A DNA stretch of 64,000 bases from Costus lasius (taxonomy: Eukaryota > Streptophyta > Magnoliopsida > Zingiberales > Costaceae). The stretch is from the NCBI GenBank assembly GCA_027563935.2, contig CM050449.1, forward strand, positions 79,329,178 to 79,393,177, given 5' to 3'. Positions 1 to 11,248 of this stretch are shown here, piece after piece (position 1 is the first letter of the stretch; each line of letters opens with the position of its first letter). The notes beneath the pieces were generated by a model. It made no database searches, had not been told where the DNA came from, and was given only the letters and a program-made list of their open reading frames with translations. The translations under genes and the position numbers were made by a program.

Positions 1-640
1 TGGCCATAGATCTCACTCATGAGCCGCACACATTCTCAGAGTGTTTCCATCGTCAGCTCACACGATGGAACGACTGTCTTAGATAGCCCGGTGAATGTTG
101 CGTCCAACATCTGACATCCGTAGTATTATCCGAGGACAACTGGTGGTGCCCTAACCGGCAAACAGATAGTCTGATATAATCAGAACTATAACTCAGATAA
201 ACAGGCCACTGGTGATAAATCACCAGGTCAGACGTCATATGCATGCCACGACATGATAACAATATAATATCTCAATTCATTTGCATGGTTCGTAAATAGT
301 TATAACTTTCCAACAGAGATATCAGAAAACTTTATCAACATATTCTCAATGCATCCATGATGATTATGAAGTCAAATATGCACAATTAATAAGGTAACGA
401 GGTCAACCAAAATTAGAAGCAAATCAATCATAATAGTTTCAAAGATAAGGTGTCAATGTCTATCTACATATAAATTTGACACCGTAACAAAGATAGAGGA
501 AGGATTCCTACCTCAAGAGCTAATATTCCTTAACTTTTTCTGAAAATCCAAGTGGTCTTTCTTTCTTTACTGAATAATTTAAATAAAATGTGTATTAACA
601 TTTATGTATCAAATCATAATTGTTTCCTCAACCTTTAATT
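1..640. other. unassigned AT-rich flank left of Cop1
   Basis: I recognise no gene, domain or repeat family here. No open frame longer than about 70 codons is present and none of the short ones resembles a known protein. The stretch ends at the first bases of the Cop1 LTR. Because Cop1 has no second LTR, the five bases before 641 cannot be tested as a target duplication. It could be intergenic DNA or part of another decayed transposon. Confidence 0.5.
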
Positions 641-2361
641 TGTTGGAACCCCTTTCTAGAGGGGGGCGAAACCCAGCATGGCGCATATTCAGATTTCAAG
701 CAGCGGATAGGGTCTCTAAGAATCGCATGCACCTTATATAATCAACTTAAAGAAAACCCGAATGCATAAGAGGTGATTCGATCCATACCATTGCCATTTC
801 TTGATGGCGGCTTGGAAGCAAAGATCAAACGAGATCTTCTCCTTGTCGTCACACACAAGATGATGTCGCTATCTCTCTTGGTGCTCCTTGTGCTAGCAAG
901 GTTCCAAGAGGTCCTTTGACGAGTGAAGGGAAAATGAGATGTCAATCTTTCTTGGCCGAATCCTCCTCAAGCGTCAAGCGTCAAGCGTCAAGCGTCGCCA
1001 CACTCACACAATCATCTCGAGAGGAATATGGGCGAGAGGAAAAATCAGTTGAAGTGGCGAAAATAGAGAATACTCTATTCGGACGAGAGCACCCACCAAG
1101 TGGAGATCATGGTTACTAAAAATAGTAACCACTCCTCACCCCAACGTTCACGCCAAGTGAACTTGTCGCCAACTCCTCTCCCCTTGAACCATGCGCTCAT
1201 CAAGTGAGCCGGTTCACTTTGGTTCGGTTTAAGAACCAATCAAGCCAATGATCTAGTCTAGATCTTAAATAAACCCTAAGGTTCCCGATCTAACCGTCGA
1301 TCTCCTCGATGCCCCTGATCTGACCGATCTGGCATCTATTCTCTCGATCGAAGCTTACCGATCTTAAGCCCTAATCAATCAAACATGATCAGACCAGATC
1401 TCACTTACAATCAGAGACTAATTCCCTTTAAACTGAACCCAAACAATTCAGTCCACACGATCTGACTTAAGTAAGCCATATCATCAAATTGTGCGACCCT
1501 AAGGGTTTCCTTTAAATGTCGGTAACGATAATTCTCATTATCACGATCAGTGAGGGGTATCTAGCAACACATCACTATCTCCCGATATAAAGAAATGAGT
1601 CTTCCAAGACTACACCCAAAAACAGCACAAGTGTGAATCAAATCACAAAGCATACATATTTCCTTTGCCACTGGATGTTCTTATTGGACAAGCCTGTCAA
1701 GCTTGTAACTCCAATATGATGAGCATGATTAGAACAGATGATCACTGTCACCTGGGTATGGCCATACACTTTCTCAATCATCTCATCCAGGGGGCCCCTT
1801 TAGAACATCACACTCCTTAAACAAGGAGACGGCAATCCTATGTCTATCACTAGTGCTCTAACCTGACTCAAGCTCACCATCCAAGATAGTCTATAATCAT
1901 TATGTTTCAAATGATATTGAACCATCTCAAAACAATGACAATCATCATTCAGAAAACACAAGTGATCTCAAGTCAGAGGAAATGTGCCACTTGTCTTAAT
2001 CAAGGAATATTCACATTGTGACAAACAATTGAACATCCTAGTAGGGTCTGTCCAGTACATCCAATGTACCCATGAGTCTACATCTTATTCCATGCTCGAA
2101 GCATCCTATAAGATTAGAACACATATTAGTCTCAATCATATCAAGGCTGTCTCATGTTCACCAAGATATATCGACTAAGGACATAATAGCATGTCAGCCG
2201 AGCTGAACAGCTTTGAGACATTATTCAGAAGAACATATATTGCAGCAGACAATGTAGCTAACTGAATAACAACCATGCCTTTATAAACATAACAGTTTAT
2301 TACATGATACAAATACATTCCCATAGGCCTCAAACATTAGCCTTAAGGGCATACCCCAACA
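641..2361 (-). repeat. Cop1 3' LTR
   Basis: The LTR runs from about TGTTGGAACCCC on the plus strand to CCCCAACA, followed directly by the purine tract. The start could instead be three bases later (TGGAACC). The inner half (about 1360-2361) is clearly similar to the LTRs of Cop3, Cop4, Cop5 and Cop6, sharing for instance the stretch around CGATCAGTGAGGGGTATC, while the outer half is more diverged. It therefore defines a related but distinct LTR subfamily. A perfect TCAAGCG tandem lies inside it. Confidence 0.82.
967..994 (+). repeat. TCAAGCG tandem repeat, four copies
   Basis: Four perfect 7-base units (TCAAGCG) lie in the Cop1 LTR. The other copia LTRs here lack this expansion at the matching place, so it probably arose by replication slippage. 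Confidence 0.9.
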
Positions 2362-2381
2362 ATCTCCCACTTGCACTTAAT

Positions 2382-5300
2382 CTAATGGTTGAGAAATCTC
2401 AAACCCATATTATTACAGTGCTTCTCATGCTTCTGCTGCGCCAGAGGCTTGGTAAGCGGGTCTGCCAGATTGTCATCTGTATGAACCTTGCAGATTTTGA
2501 TCTCGCCACGATCTATGATCTCCCTGATCAAGTGAAACCGTCTCAGTATGTGCTTGGACTTCTGGTGCGACCGTGGTTCCTTTGCTTGTGCGATTGCTCC
2601 AGTGTTATCACAGAAGATAACCAAAGGATCGACACTCGAAGGAACAACACCAAGTTCTCTCACGAACTTACGAATCCAGACTGCCTCCTTGGATGCTTCC
2701 GAGGCTGCAACATACTCGGCTTCTGTTGTGGAATCAGCAACAGTTGACTGTTTGAAACTCTTCCATACCACTGCACCTCCATTCAAGCTAAAAACATAGC
2801 CTGATTGCGATCGGAAATCATCCTGGTCCGACTGGAACGAAGCGTCAGTATATCCCTCTATACTGAGTTCTTCCTGACCACCATATATCAAGAACATATC
2901 TTTGGTCCTCCGCAGATATTTTAAAATGTTCTTGACTGCAATCCAGTGCGCCATACCTGGATTACTTTGGAAACGACTGGTTACGCTTAACCCGTAAGCG
3001 ACGTCTGGGCGAGTACACAACATCGCATACATAATGGAACCAATAGCCGAAGCATAAGGCGTATTGTCCATTTCATCTTTCTCAGTCTGTGTTTGTGGAC
3101 ACTGACTCTTCGAAAGACTCAGACCATGTCTGACTGGAAGATATCCACGTTTAGAATTCTCTAAATGAAATCTCTCCAGGACCTTATCGATGTAAGTACT
3201 CTGGCACAGCCCGAGAAGCCTCTTAGATCTATCCCTGTAGATCTTCACACCTAACACATAGGCTGCTTCTCCTAGATCTTTCATCTGGAAACACTTCCTC
3301 AGCCATGCTTTAACAGCATGCATTTCAGGAATGTCATTTCCAATGATCAAGATGTCATCGACGTAGAGGACTAGGAAAGTAATCACGCTCCCACTAAACC
3401 TCTTATATACACACGGGTCATCCTCGTTCTTGATGAAACCAAATTCAGTGACCGATTCATCAAAACGAATATTCCAGCTTCTAGATGCTTGCTTAAGTCC
3501 ATAAATGGACTTCTTTAACTTGCATATCTTATGACGATCTGATGGATTAGTGAAACCCTCAGGTTGTGTCATATACACATCCTCATCCAGATTTCCATTA
3601 AGGAAAGCTGTTTTCACATCCATCTGCCAAATCTCATAATCATAATATGCAGCTATCGCGAAAAGAATCCGAATAGACTTAAACATGGCTACAGGTGAGA
3701 AAGTTTCATCATAATCTATCCCGTAGATTTGTTTGAAACCTTTCGCAACTAGCCTGCCTTTATAGGTAACCACGTTACCATCCATGTCAATCTTCTTCTT
3801 GAAGATCCATTTACAGCCTATAGGGATAACTCCCGAAGGCGGATCAACCAAAACCCAGACTTGGTTATCTGACATGGAGTCCATCTCGGCGCGCATAGCC
3901 TCAAGCCATCTCGCTGACTCCGGTCCACTGACCGCATCCGCATAAGTGAGGGGTTCATCATTGTCAATGATGTAGACTCCGTCATAGCGCTCAGGCTGTC
4001 GACGGATCCTACCCGATCTTCGCGGTTCCCGTGATATTTGAGCCTCAGGTTGTTCAATAACCTGTTCTACCGGCTCAGGCTCATCCAACTGTGCTTGACT
4101 ACTTTGTCCTTCGACTGGATTCTCATCCAGCTTTATTTCTCTCCCACTGGCCTCTTGCAGAAGAAACTCCTTCTCAAGAAATATGGCCGTCCGAGCAACA
4201 AAAACCTTGTTCTCTTTGGGATCGTAGAAATAATAACCCTTAGTTTCCTTAGGGTAACCGACAAAGATACATTTGTCAGATCTGCTCTCTAGTTTCCCAG
4301 AGGCGAGCTTTTTGACATAAGCCTCGCAGCCCCAGATCCAGATAAATGTCAAGCTTGGCTGTTTCCCATACCATAACTCATATGGAGTTTTAGAAACTGC
4401 TTTGGATGGCACTCGGTTTAGTACCTTTGCAGCTGTTTCCAGCGCAAAACCCCAAAAGGAGTATGGAAGAGTAGCCTGACTCATCATAGAACGAACCATA
4501 TCAAGTAGCGTTCTATTTCTCCTCTCGGACACACCATTCCATTGCGGTGTTCCTGGCGGAGTGAGCTGTGAGATAATCCCACACTCCTTTAGATAGTCAG
4601 TAAACGTATGACTTAGGTATTCACCACCTCGATCTGAGCGAAGTGCCTTGATATTTCGGCCTAGCTGATTTTGTACTTCATTCTTGAACTCTTTGAACTT
4701 GTCAAAAGATTCACTTTTATGTCTCATCAGATAGACATACCCGTATCTACTGAAATCATCAGTAAAGGTAATGAAGTACTGATAGCCACCTCTGGCATGT
4801 TTACTAAATGGCCCACACACATCACTGTGTATAAGGTCAAGTAAACCTGAAGCCCTTTGACCTTTGTGAGGAAAAGGTGACTTCGTCATTTTACCCATCA
4901 AACAAGCTTTGCATGTATCAATCTCCTTATAGGAGAATGATCCCAGCAGTCCATGATCATGCAACCGCTTAATGCGTTTCTCGTTTATATGGCCTAAACG
5001 ACTATGCCACAGCAAGGTGCTGTCATCAGCATACTTGGCTTTCTTAATATCAACATTTTGTATAGAACTTTCCATGTCCAACATGAATAACCCATTGTTA
5101 ATTGAACCAGTTGCATAAACAATATTATCATAAGACAAAATACACTTTGAAATATTGCATTCAAAGGAAAACCCCTTCCTGACAAGAGCAGGAATGGAGA
5201 TAATATTTTTAGTTATACTGGGAACAAAATAACAATTGTCTAGTTCCAATACAATGCCAGATGGTAAAGGAATGAAGTAGTCTCCTACAGCAACAGCAGC

Positions 5301-5942
5301 AACCCGTGCCCCGTTTCCAACTCGTAGGTCCACCTCATGCTGTCCCACCTGCCTTCTTCTCTTGAGTTCCTGTACATTTGAACAAATGTGAACTCCACAT
5401 GCAGTGTCCAACACCCATGATATAGAAGAAGAAAACATGACCTCAGTCACGAATATACCTGAGCCAGAAGCGAAGCTTCCCCTCTTATCTCCTTGGAGCG
5501 CTTTGCAGTCCTTTTTCCAGTGACCCAGCTGGCCACAGTGGAAACACCTTTATTCCTTGGACCGCTTGACCTTTTGCTTCAGAGCCTTGCTGTAGTTCTT
5601 GACTGGGGCCTTGCCCTTCTTCCCCTTCTTCTTGTTCCTGGAAGGAACCATTAAGACAGAGGTTGAAGGCTTACCCTTTAGAGTTTCCTCAGTGGTCAAG
5701 AGCATATTCAGCAGCTCTGCCGGAGTACAATCGATTTTGTTCATATTAAAATTAATAATGAACGCGTCGAATGAAGGCGGGAGTAGAAGGAGTGGTCGCC
5801 GGGTGGAGTAGAAGGAGTCGTCGGAGGGAGGGAAAGCCGCCGGCATTGGCTTCGGAAGATGCTGCCGGAAGCGAAGACGTGATCGAAGCGAGGTTGCTTC
5901 GCTGGCAGGGGAAAGAAACAAAGAGCGAAGGCTGCGGCACAT
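2382..5942 (-). pseudogene. Cop1 gag-pol polyprotein, chimeric N-terminus, one in-frame stop
   Basis: Read on the minus strand, this frame starts at an ATG at 5942 in non-transposon sequence. It enters copia gag at about 5783, meets a TAA at 5550-5552 just before the CCHC zinc knuckle (a Tyr codon in the related elements), then stays open to 2382. The open 1022-residue part holds the protease motif DTAC, the integrase with HSD, SDRGGEY and the NGVSE Glu, the reverse transcriptase with YVDD, and RNase H with the YTD, TEAEY and FCDN motifs. An intact polyprotein would be cut into capsid, protease, integrase and RT/RNase H. With the stop and without leader or 5' LTR it cannot support its own transposition. 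The first 50-60 residues are Ser/Arg/Pro-rich and match no other copy here. Confidence 0.85.
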
Positions 5943-6155
5943 GTGAGATAATTTGGGATTTAACTGATTGGTTAAGGGGAGGGTTTGGGGTTAATTTATA
6001 GGATTAGAGGGAGAGATTTTAGGGAAAGTTAGAATAGGATTCGGGGAGAGTTTAGGGTTAGATAGATTAGGATTTGGGGAAATTTAGGGTTTTCAAAATT
6101 TAAAAAATTTAAATTAAATTTTATATAAACTAATTAGATAAATAAAAATTTAAGG
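5784..6155 (-). other. host-like promoter and first-exon-like segment between Cop1 and Ath1
   Basis: This stretch has no similarity to any retrotransposon in the window. Read on the minus strand, it begins AT-rich and carries several CCCTAA-type telobox-like motifs. It then has a possible TATA element (5991-6002), a CCAAT motif and an ATG at 5942, followed by GC-rich sequence encoding a Ser/Arg-rich stretch (MCRSLRSLFLSPASEA...). The composition is that of a plant gene 5' end, with the peptide loosely resembling an organelle transit peptide. Which gene it came from is unknown. It could equally be random unique DNA trapped between two truncated elements. Confidence 0.45.
5991..6002 (-). promoter_or_regulatory. 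possible TATA box (CCTATAAATTAA)
   Basis: On the minus strand, CCTATAAATTAA lies about 50 bases upstream of the ATG at 5942 that opens the chimeric Cop1 frame. The spacing suits a short 5' leader. This rests only on motif and distance. Confidence 0.3.
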
Positions 6156-6162
6156 CATAACA

Positions 6163-8412
6163 GTACCTATCCAGGTAGGTAAATATTTCATTCCAGCAGA
6201 GTTTGTAGTTCTTGAGATGGAAGAAGATGCAAAAATCCCCATCATAATTGGTAGACTATTCTTAGCCGCAGCAGGAGCAGTTATTGATGTAAAGAATGGT
6301 AAGCTTACACTTAACATTGGGGATGGAAGAATTGAGTATGACTTGAATGAGGCCATGAAAAACCCATCGAATCCTGGATCTTGTTGTAGTATACATGCTG
6401 TAGATGACACTATCTATGATCTTAATGATTTGTTTGTTGAAACCTCTGAATATGATTCTGATTTAGATTCTACTCTTGATTCTTAGGTAGAGACCAATTC
6501 TGGAATTGATAAATTATTAGACTGCAGTGCTTGTGATAATGAAAAGAGTGAAGAAAGGAAGGCTCCAAAAGTAGAACTTAAAGCTTTACCTGATAACCTT
6601 CGTTATGAGTTTCTTGGTCCTGATTCTACTTACCCTATTATTGTTGATGCACAGCTTGGAAAAAGGGAGACAGATTTGCTTCTCAAAGAATTAAGGATTC
6701 ATAGAAAGGTAATTAGGTACACAATTGATGACTTAAAGGGAATTAATCCTTCTTTTTTGTATGCACAGGATCTTGATGGAAGAAGAATACAAGCCACATG
6801 CAGATTTTCAAAGGAGACTTAACCCCTCTATGAAAGAAGTTGTGAAGAAGGAGGTTTTGAAATTACTTGATGCAAGTATTATCTATCCTATCTCTGATAG
6901 TAAATGGGTAAGTCCTGTACATTGTGTTCCGAAGAAAGGAGAGGTAACTTTCATGAAAACAAAGACGATGAATTAATTCCTGTTAGAACTGTAACTAGCT
7001 AGCGCATGTGCATAGATTATAGAAAATTGAATGCTGCTACTAGGAAAGACCATTTCCCCTTACCTTTTTTTGATCAAATGGTTGAAAGGCTTGCAAACCA
7101 TTCTCACTTTTGTTTCTTAGATGCATACTCTAGATTTTTCCAAATTCCTATACATCCTGATGATCAAAATAAAACCACTTTCACTTGCCTGTATGGTACT
7201 TTTGCATATAGGAGAATGTCTTTTGGTCTATGTAATCCACCTGCTACTTTTCAGAGATGCATGATGGCTATTTTTTCTGATTTTATTGAGGACTTTATGG
7301 ATGTTTTTATGGACGATTTCTCTGTATATGGTTTTTCTTTTGATGATTGTTTGGCTAACTTATCTCGAGTTTTGCAGCGGTGTGAAGAAACTAACCTTGT
7401 GCTTAACTGGGAAAAATGTCATTTCATGGTTAGACAAGGGATAGTTTTGGGGCACTTGATTTCAGAAAAAGGGATTGAAGTTGATAAAGCCAAAGATGAG
7501 GTGATAGAAAAATTAAAGCCGCCTACTACAGTGAAGGAGGTCCGAAGCTTTCTAGGACATGCAGGGTTCTACCGGCGATTCATCAAGGGTTTCTCTAAAC
7601 TTACTAGACCACTTACAAATTTACTTTGTAAAGATGTTAAATTTTCTTTTAATGAGGATTGTTTATCTGCTTTTTAGGAATTAAAGAAAGCCTTGGTTTC
7701 AGCACCTATCATTCAACCTCCAGATTGGGATTTGCCCTTCGAGCTTATGTGTGATGCTAATGACTATGCAATAGGAGCAGTTTTGAGACAAAGAAAGGGG
7801 AAAAAGCCTTATGTTATTCATTATGCTAGTAGGACTTTGGATGAGACACAGAGGAATTACACCACCACTGAGAAGGAACTTTTAGCCATAGTGTTTGCCT
7901 TTGATAAATTTAGATCATACTTGATTAACTCCAAAGTGGTGGTGTACACTGATCATGCAGCTGTGAGATACTAAATGCATAAAAAGGATAGTAAACCGTG
8001 TTTGCTCAGATGGACTTTACTTTTGCAGGAGTTTGATTTAGAAATTAAAGACAAAAAGGGATCAGAAAACTTTATTGCAGATCATCTTTCAAGGATAATG
8101 GTGGACACTGAGAAGAATGATATAATCAATGATTCCTTCCCTGAAGAACAACTGTTGGCCATTGAACAAATCAGAGCCCCATGGTATGCTGACATAGTGA
8201 ATTACCTAGTAGCTAATGTTCTTCCTCCTGATTTAAATTACCAACAAAAGAAGAGATTCTTAGCTGAGGTAAAATACTATTTTTGGGATGAGCCTTATGT
8301 TTTTAGAAGATGTGCAGATGGTGTTTTTAGAAGATGTATACCTGAAGAGGAAATCACAGATATATTACTTCAGTGTCATGGATCATCTTATGGTGGGCAC
8401 GCTAGTACTGAG
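6163..8412 (+). pseudogene. Ath1 pol: protease end, reverse transcriptase, RNase H, start of integrase
   Basis: From 6163 the sequence reads as the C-terminal part of an Athila-type protease (VPIQVGKYFIPAEFVVLEMEED). RT follows with the MCIDYRKLN, YRRMSFGLCNPPATFQRCM and FMDD motifs (the last a variant of YxDD). Next come RNase H (CDAND, TTTEKELLAIVFA, YTDHAA) and the first half of an HHCC finger (CHGSSYGGH). The frame is broken by a stop at 6484-6486, a shift near 6757, a shift near 6960, and stops near 7002 (a Trp codon in relatives), 7675 and 7972. The second, Cys-containing half of the zinc finger is absent: GGHASTE leads straight to [10 protein letters not shown] beyond the insertion. 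The loss therefore predates the solo-LTR insertion, or came with it. Confidence 0.88.
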
Positions 8413-8736
8413 TGTTAGTGTATATGCTCTGCAGACCAATGAATAGACATGGTCTGACATAATTTGAATGTACTTTGATAGAATTAATAAAGGCATGGTT
8501 GTTATTATGCAGATTGCTTTACCTGCATTGATGTATTGAATTGCATAAATATTGTTCCAGGAGTTTGGATTGGATCCATTCTCATAAGTAATTCCCAGTC
8601 AAGGTGCCTTAGCCGATATGGGACAACTTTAGTGCATGTGAGACTGGTGTATGGGCTGGTTAGGTGCGGGGCACAGTAACGCAGACATATAGGTGCATTG
8701 GATGCACCGGAGTGACCCACCGTGAGGATTGACTTG
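8413..8736 (+). repeat. solo LTR, left part
   Basis: This is the first 324 bases of the solo LTR. The AATAAAGGCATGGTTGTTATTA stretch near 8486 matches the equivalent place in Cop6 and its relatives, which identifies it as a copia LTR start. It ends at the Ath2 LTR. The last five bases (ACTTG) match GCTTG at 61013 with one difference, a decayed target duplication. Confidence 0.82.
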
Positions 8737-9000
8737 TGATACCTTGCATTTTAGTAGTGATTTTTACTAATATTCCACGATGAATTTAGGCCTATTTTAA
8801 TGATTTCACACTCCTTTAAGACTTATTTAGTTAAAAACTTCAGAATCTTCACGTTTCGTCTGTCTTATTGAATTTTAGGTAAAATCACCCAATTTTGAAG
8901 CCTTTTTCAAGAATCTAAAAGCATGGGGTGATTCCTTATGAGAAGATGAAGCTGCCCGTAAAATTTGGGCTCAATCGGAGCCTTGTCTGGACTTCACGGC

Positions 9001-9270
9001 CAGGGGTTCACCTGTGATCTTGCCAAAGGAAGGATTTCAGCGCGCATGTCACTGCCTTCACTGATGAGGTCGAGATTTCTGAAAGCTGCCGCACACTTCA
9101 CTGGCAGGTAAACCCCATGGGGTTCACCCGTGATCTCATCTGAAGATACCTGCACAGAAGTATGCCGAGAATTTCACTGGTAGGTGAACCCCACGGGGTT
9201 CACCTGTGATTATTTCACAACAAAAGAGCTCCGAGCACTTCACCACCTGGTGAACCCCGCGGCGTTCACC
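9001..9270 (+). repeat. palindrome array in Ath2 5' LTR
   Basis: Units of the form GGTGAACCC-N4-GGGTTCACC recur about every 65-75 bases. Here units are whole or nearly so at 9107-9128, 9183-9204 and 9249-9270. Remnants lie at 9001-9012 and around 9055. The other LTR keeps the two lost ones (59698-59719 and 59765-59786). Each unit could form a hairpin with 9-base arms in RNA or single-stranded DNA. Confidence 0.85.
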
Positions 9271-9392
9271 CGTGAAGGCGTCGGAACAGCACGACCTCCA
9301 CTCGGTCTTTCACTGATTTCCGGTCCGATTCAACTCCAAATTCAGCAAGTGAGGATTTTTCGGAAAGCTGACTCAAAGACGAACAGATGGAA

Positions 9393-9400
9393 TATAAAAG
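9393..9400 (+). promoter_or_regulatory. TATA box in Ath2 5' LTR
   Basis: TATAAAAG is preserved at 60107-60114 in the other LTR. It lies downstream of the palindrome array and about 900 bases before the LTR end, which is consistent with a U3/R boundary. The role is inferred from motif and position. Confidence 0.5.
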
Positions 9401-10298
9401 CCCCAATTTTTGTGACCTAATCATTGAGCAATCAGGCGACAAAGCAGCTAGGGCGGAAGTCGACAGCGAACAGGTGACTTTGGGGCGATTTTCGGAGATT
9501 CAAGTCTCAGAACTCAACAATACTTGGTTATTCCATTCGGTTTATCATCTCTTCCCTCTTAGAAACCTTTTCCAATGATTTTTCTATGATTAAAGAGAGA
9601 ATTTTGAGCGTTGTGACGATGATTGTAGCGTAAACCTATTTTCAGGGCTAGATTGAGGCCCTCTGACGATTTTTGTTTGCAACTCATGTATTAACTTTGC
9701 TATTTGGATCATATCTTAAGCATATTTCACTTGATGCACTTATTTCTTGATTTATACTCTAGCCAAGTATTATCATGCTATAGTGGTTACGGTTCATAAC
9801 GAGAGTAGGACCGTAACGACCAAACCTCTATGTGAATCTTGTGAAGGCTTGACGCGAAAGTGCTTGCCCTTCACTTGAGGATCCATAATCTACCACGGAA
9901 CCCATTGGGTTTGTCAAAAATGGTCCACCGCGAAAGTAGGAGACGTTCTAGGCAAACACCGGGGTGTTCACTCGAAAGAGGGCACCTTTGTACAATAGGG
10001 TAGATTCCTTATGCAAACCTGTAAATCCAAATAACCGTTATGTATTTCATAGCGCATATAAGATCGTCAGAGTGGTGGAAACCTTTGCCCTGATATTCTC
10101 TCTCATATATTTTCCCTGCCTAGTTGTTTGATTTATTGCTTACTATTTTGCTTAATTTTAGTTTTTAAAGTTCCAAAAACCACGATTCGATTAGCTTGGC
10201 TTCTGAAAAATTAGACTTTCTAGTACTCACCTTGCTCCCTGTGGGATCGATATCTTTTGTATTACTACGACATTTCCGTGCACTTGCGGATAGTGTCA

Positions 10299-10322
10299 AG
10301 TTTTTTGCCCCGTTGCCGGGGA
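10299..10322 (+). promoter_or_regulatory. Ath2 primer-binding site
   Basis: Directly after the 5' LTR, the sequence contains TGCCCCGTTGCCGGGGA. It is the same site as in Ath3 (TGGCGCCGTTGCCGGGGA) with two changed bases. Such sites pair with a tRNA 3' end to start minus-strand DNA synthesis, and this form is typical of Athila-type elements. The tRNA identity is not asserted. Confidence 0.75.
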
Positions 10323-10463
10323 GTAATGGTTGATATTAGTACACTTCTGAGTTTTTGGGAGACCAAGCTTAGTTAGTTTTTCTTTTTCTTTCTTTATTCT
10401 GATTTACACTGCCTCTTCCTCTTTACTTGCTTCAAACTTCATTTTTGGATCTGACAAACTTTT

Positions 10464-11248
10464 ATGCAAAGAAGTTCCAGGGCAGGAGCACTCTTCGAAG
10501 TCGATCTTGAGATAGAACGGACCTTCAGACAAAGAAGGAAGCTTGCACAAATCCAGAAAAAGGAGAATCGGGAACAGATGGAACATCTTCACAACAACAT
10601 GGAAAACGAACCAGCACCTCAACCTCTAAACCACAATAATGCCAGAACACTGCGAGACTATGCAGCACCTTTCACACATGGGTTTCAATCAGGAATAGTT
10701 GGGCCTAATGTCGAGGCCAATAATTTTGAAATTAAACCTGCATTACTTTCCATGATACAACAGAATCAATTCGGTGGTTCTCCTCTAGTGGACCCCAATA
10801 TGCACTTATCTATATTTTTGGAATATTGCGATATGCTTAAGATTAATGGAGCTACTTCTGATGCTATCAGGTTACGCTTGTTTCCCTTCTCTCTGCGGGA
10901 TAGAACAAGGGCATGGCTCCACACGATTCCCCCAGCGTCAATACGGACATGAGATGAACTGTCTCAGGCCTTCCTCTCGAAGTATTTCCCTCCTTCGAAG
11001 ATGATCCACCTCAGAAACCAGCTAACGAGCTTCATGCAGAAGGATGAAGAGTCTTTGTACGAAGCCTGGGAAAGATTTAAAGAGCTTCAAAGACTATGAT
11101 CCCATCATGGGATTGAGACTTGGGTCCTAGTACACACGTTCTACATGGGATTGTAATACAATACTAGACTCACAGTTGATGCAGCTGCTGGAGGATCAGG
11201 CTTAATGAGCAACGTACCTGAAGATGCTATAAGCCTCCTAGAGGACAT
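10464..11248 (+). pseudogene. Ath2 gag, first part
   Basis: The frame encodes an Athila-type gag capsid region with the conserved runs RTLRDYAAP, FEIKPALLSMIQQNQFGG, DPNMHLSIFLEYCD and IRLRLFPFSLRDRTRAWLH. Further on are SKYFPPSKM, SLYEAWERFKELQ and DAAAGG. The frame starts at the ATG at 10464. It is broken by TGA at 10950-10952 (Trp in relatives), by TGA near 11097 and by TAA near 11153. Ath3 interrupts it at 11248 within the LLED motif. Gag proteins form the particle that packages the element RNA. This one is dead. Confidence 0.85.

Larger units (their letters stand above)
641..5783 (-). mobile_element. Cop1, truncated Ty1/copia LTR retrotransposon
   Basis: This is a minus-strand copia element with its 3' LTR on the left (641-2361), a purine tract whose plus-strand reading begins atctcccacttgc at 2362, and pol running leftward. 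Homology to the other copia elements of the window stops abruptly near 5783, inside gag. The first roughly 165 gag residues, the leader, the primer site and the 5' LTR are therefore missing. The break joins a GC-rich host-like segment in the same reading frame. No target duplication can be tested. It belongs to the same superfamily branch as Cop3 to Cop6, because the polyproteins are nearly co-linear and very similar. Confidence 0.85.
8737..10298 (+). repeat. Ath2 5' LTR
   Basis: The LTR begins TGATACCTTGCATTTTAG and ends GCGGATAGTGTCA. Its partner at 59432-61012 is colinear over the full length with several percent differences and indels, so the insertion is old. Most of the large indels fall on palindromic units between 9001 and 9270. 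A TATAAAAG box at 9393-9400 is kept in both LTRs. Ath3 has a related layout near its LTR end, including the CCGTGCACTTGC stretch. Confidence 0.88.

Noticed and set aside
1..262. possible LTR or gypsy fragment at the left edge
   Set aside because: I could not match it to any motif with confidence, so it is left unassigned.
6040..6095. TTTAGGG-like motifs as an interstitial telomere array
   Set aside because: Copies are few, degenerate and not in tandem. They look like promoter telobox motifs or chance.
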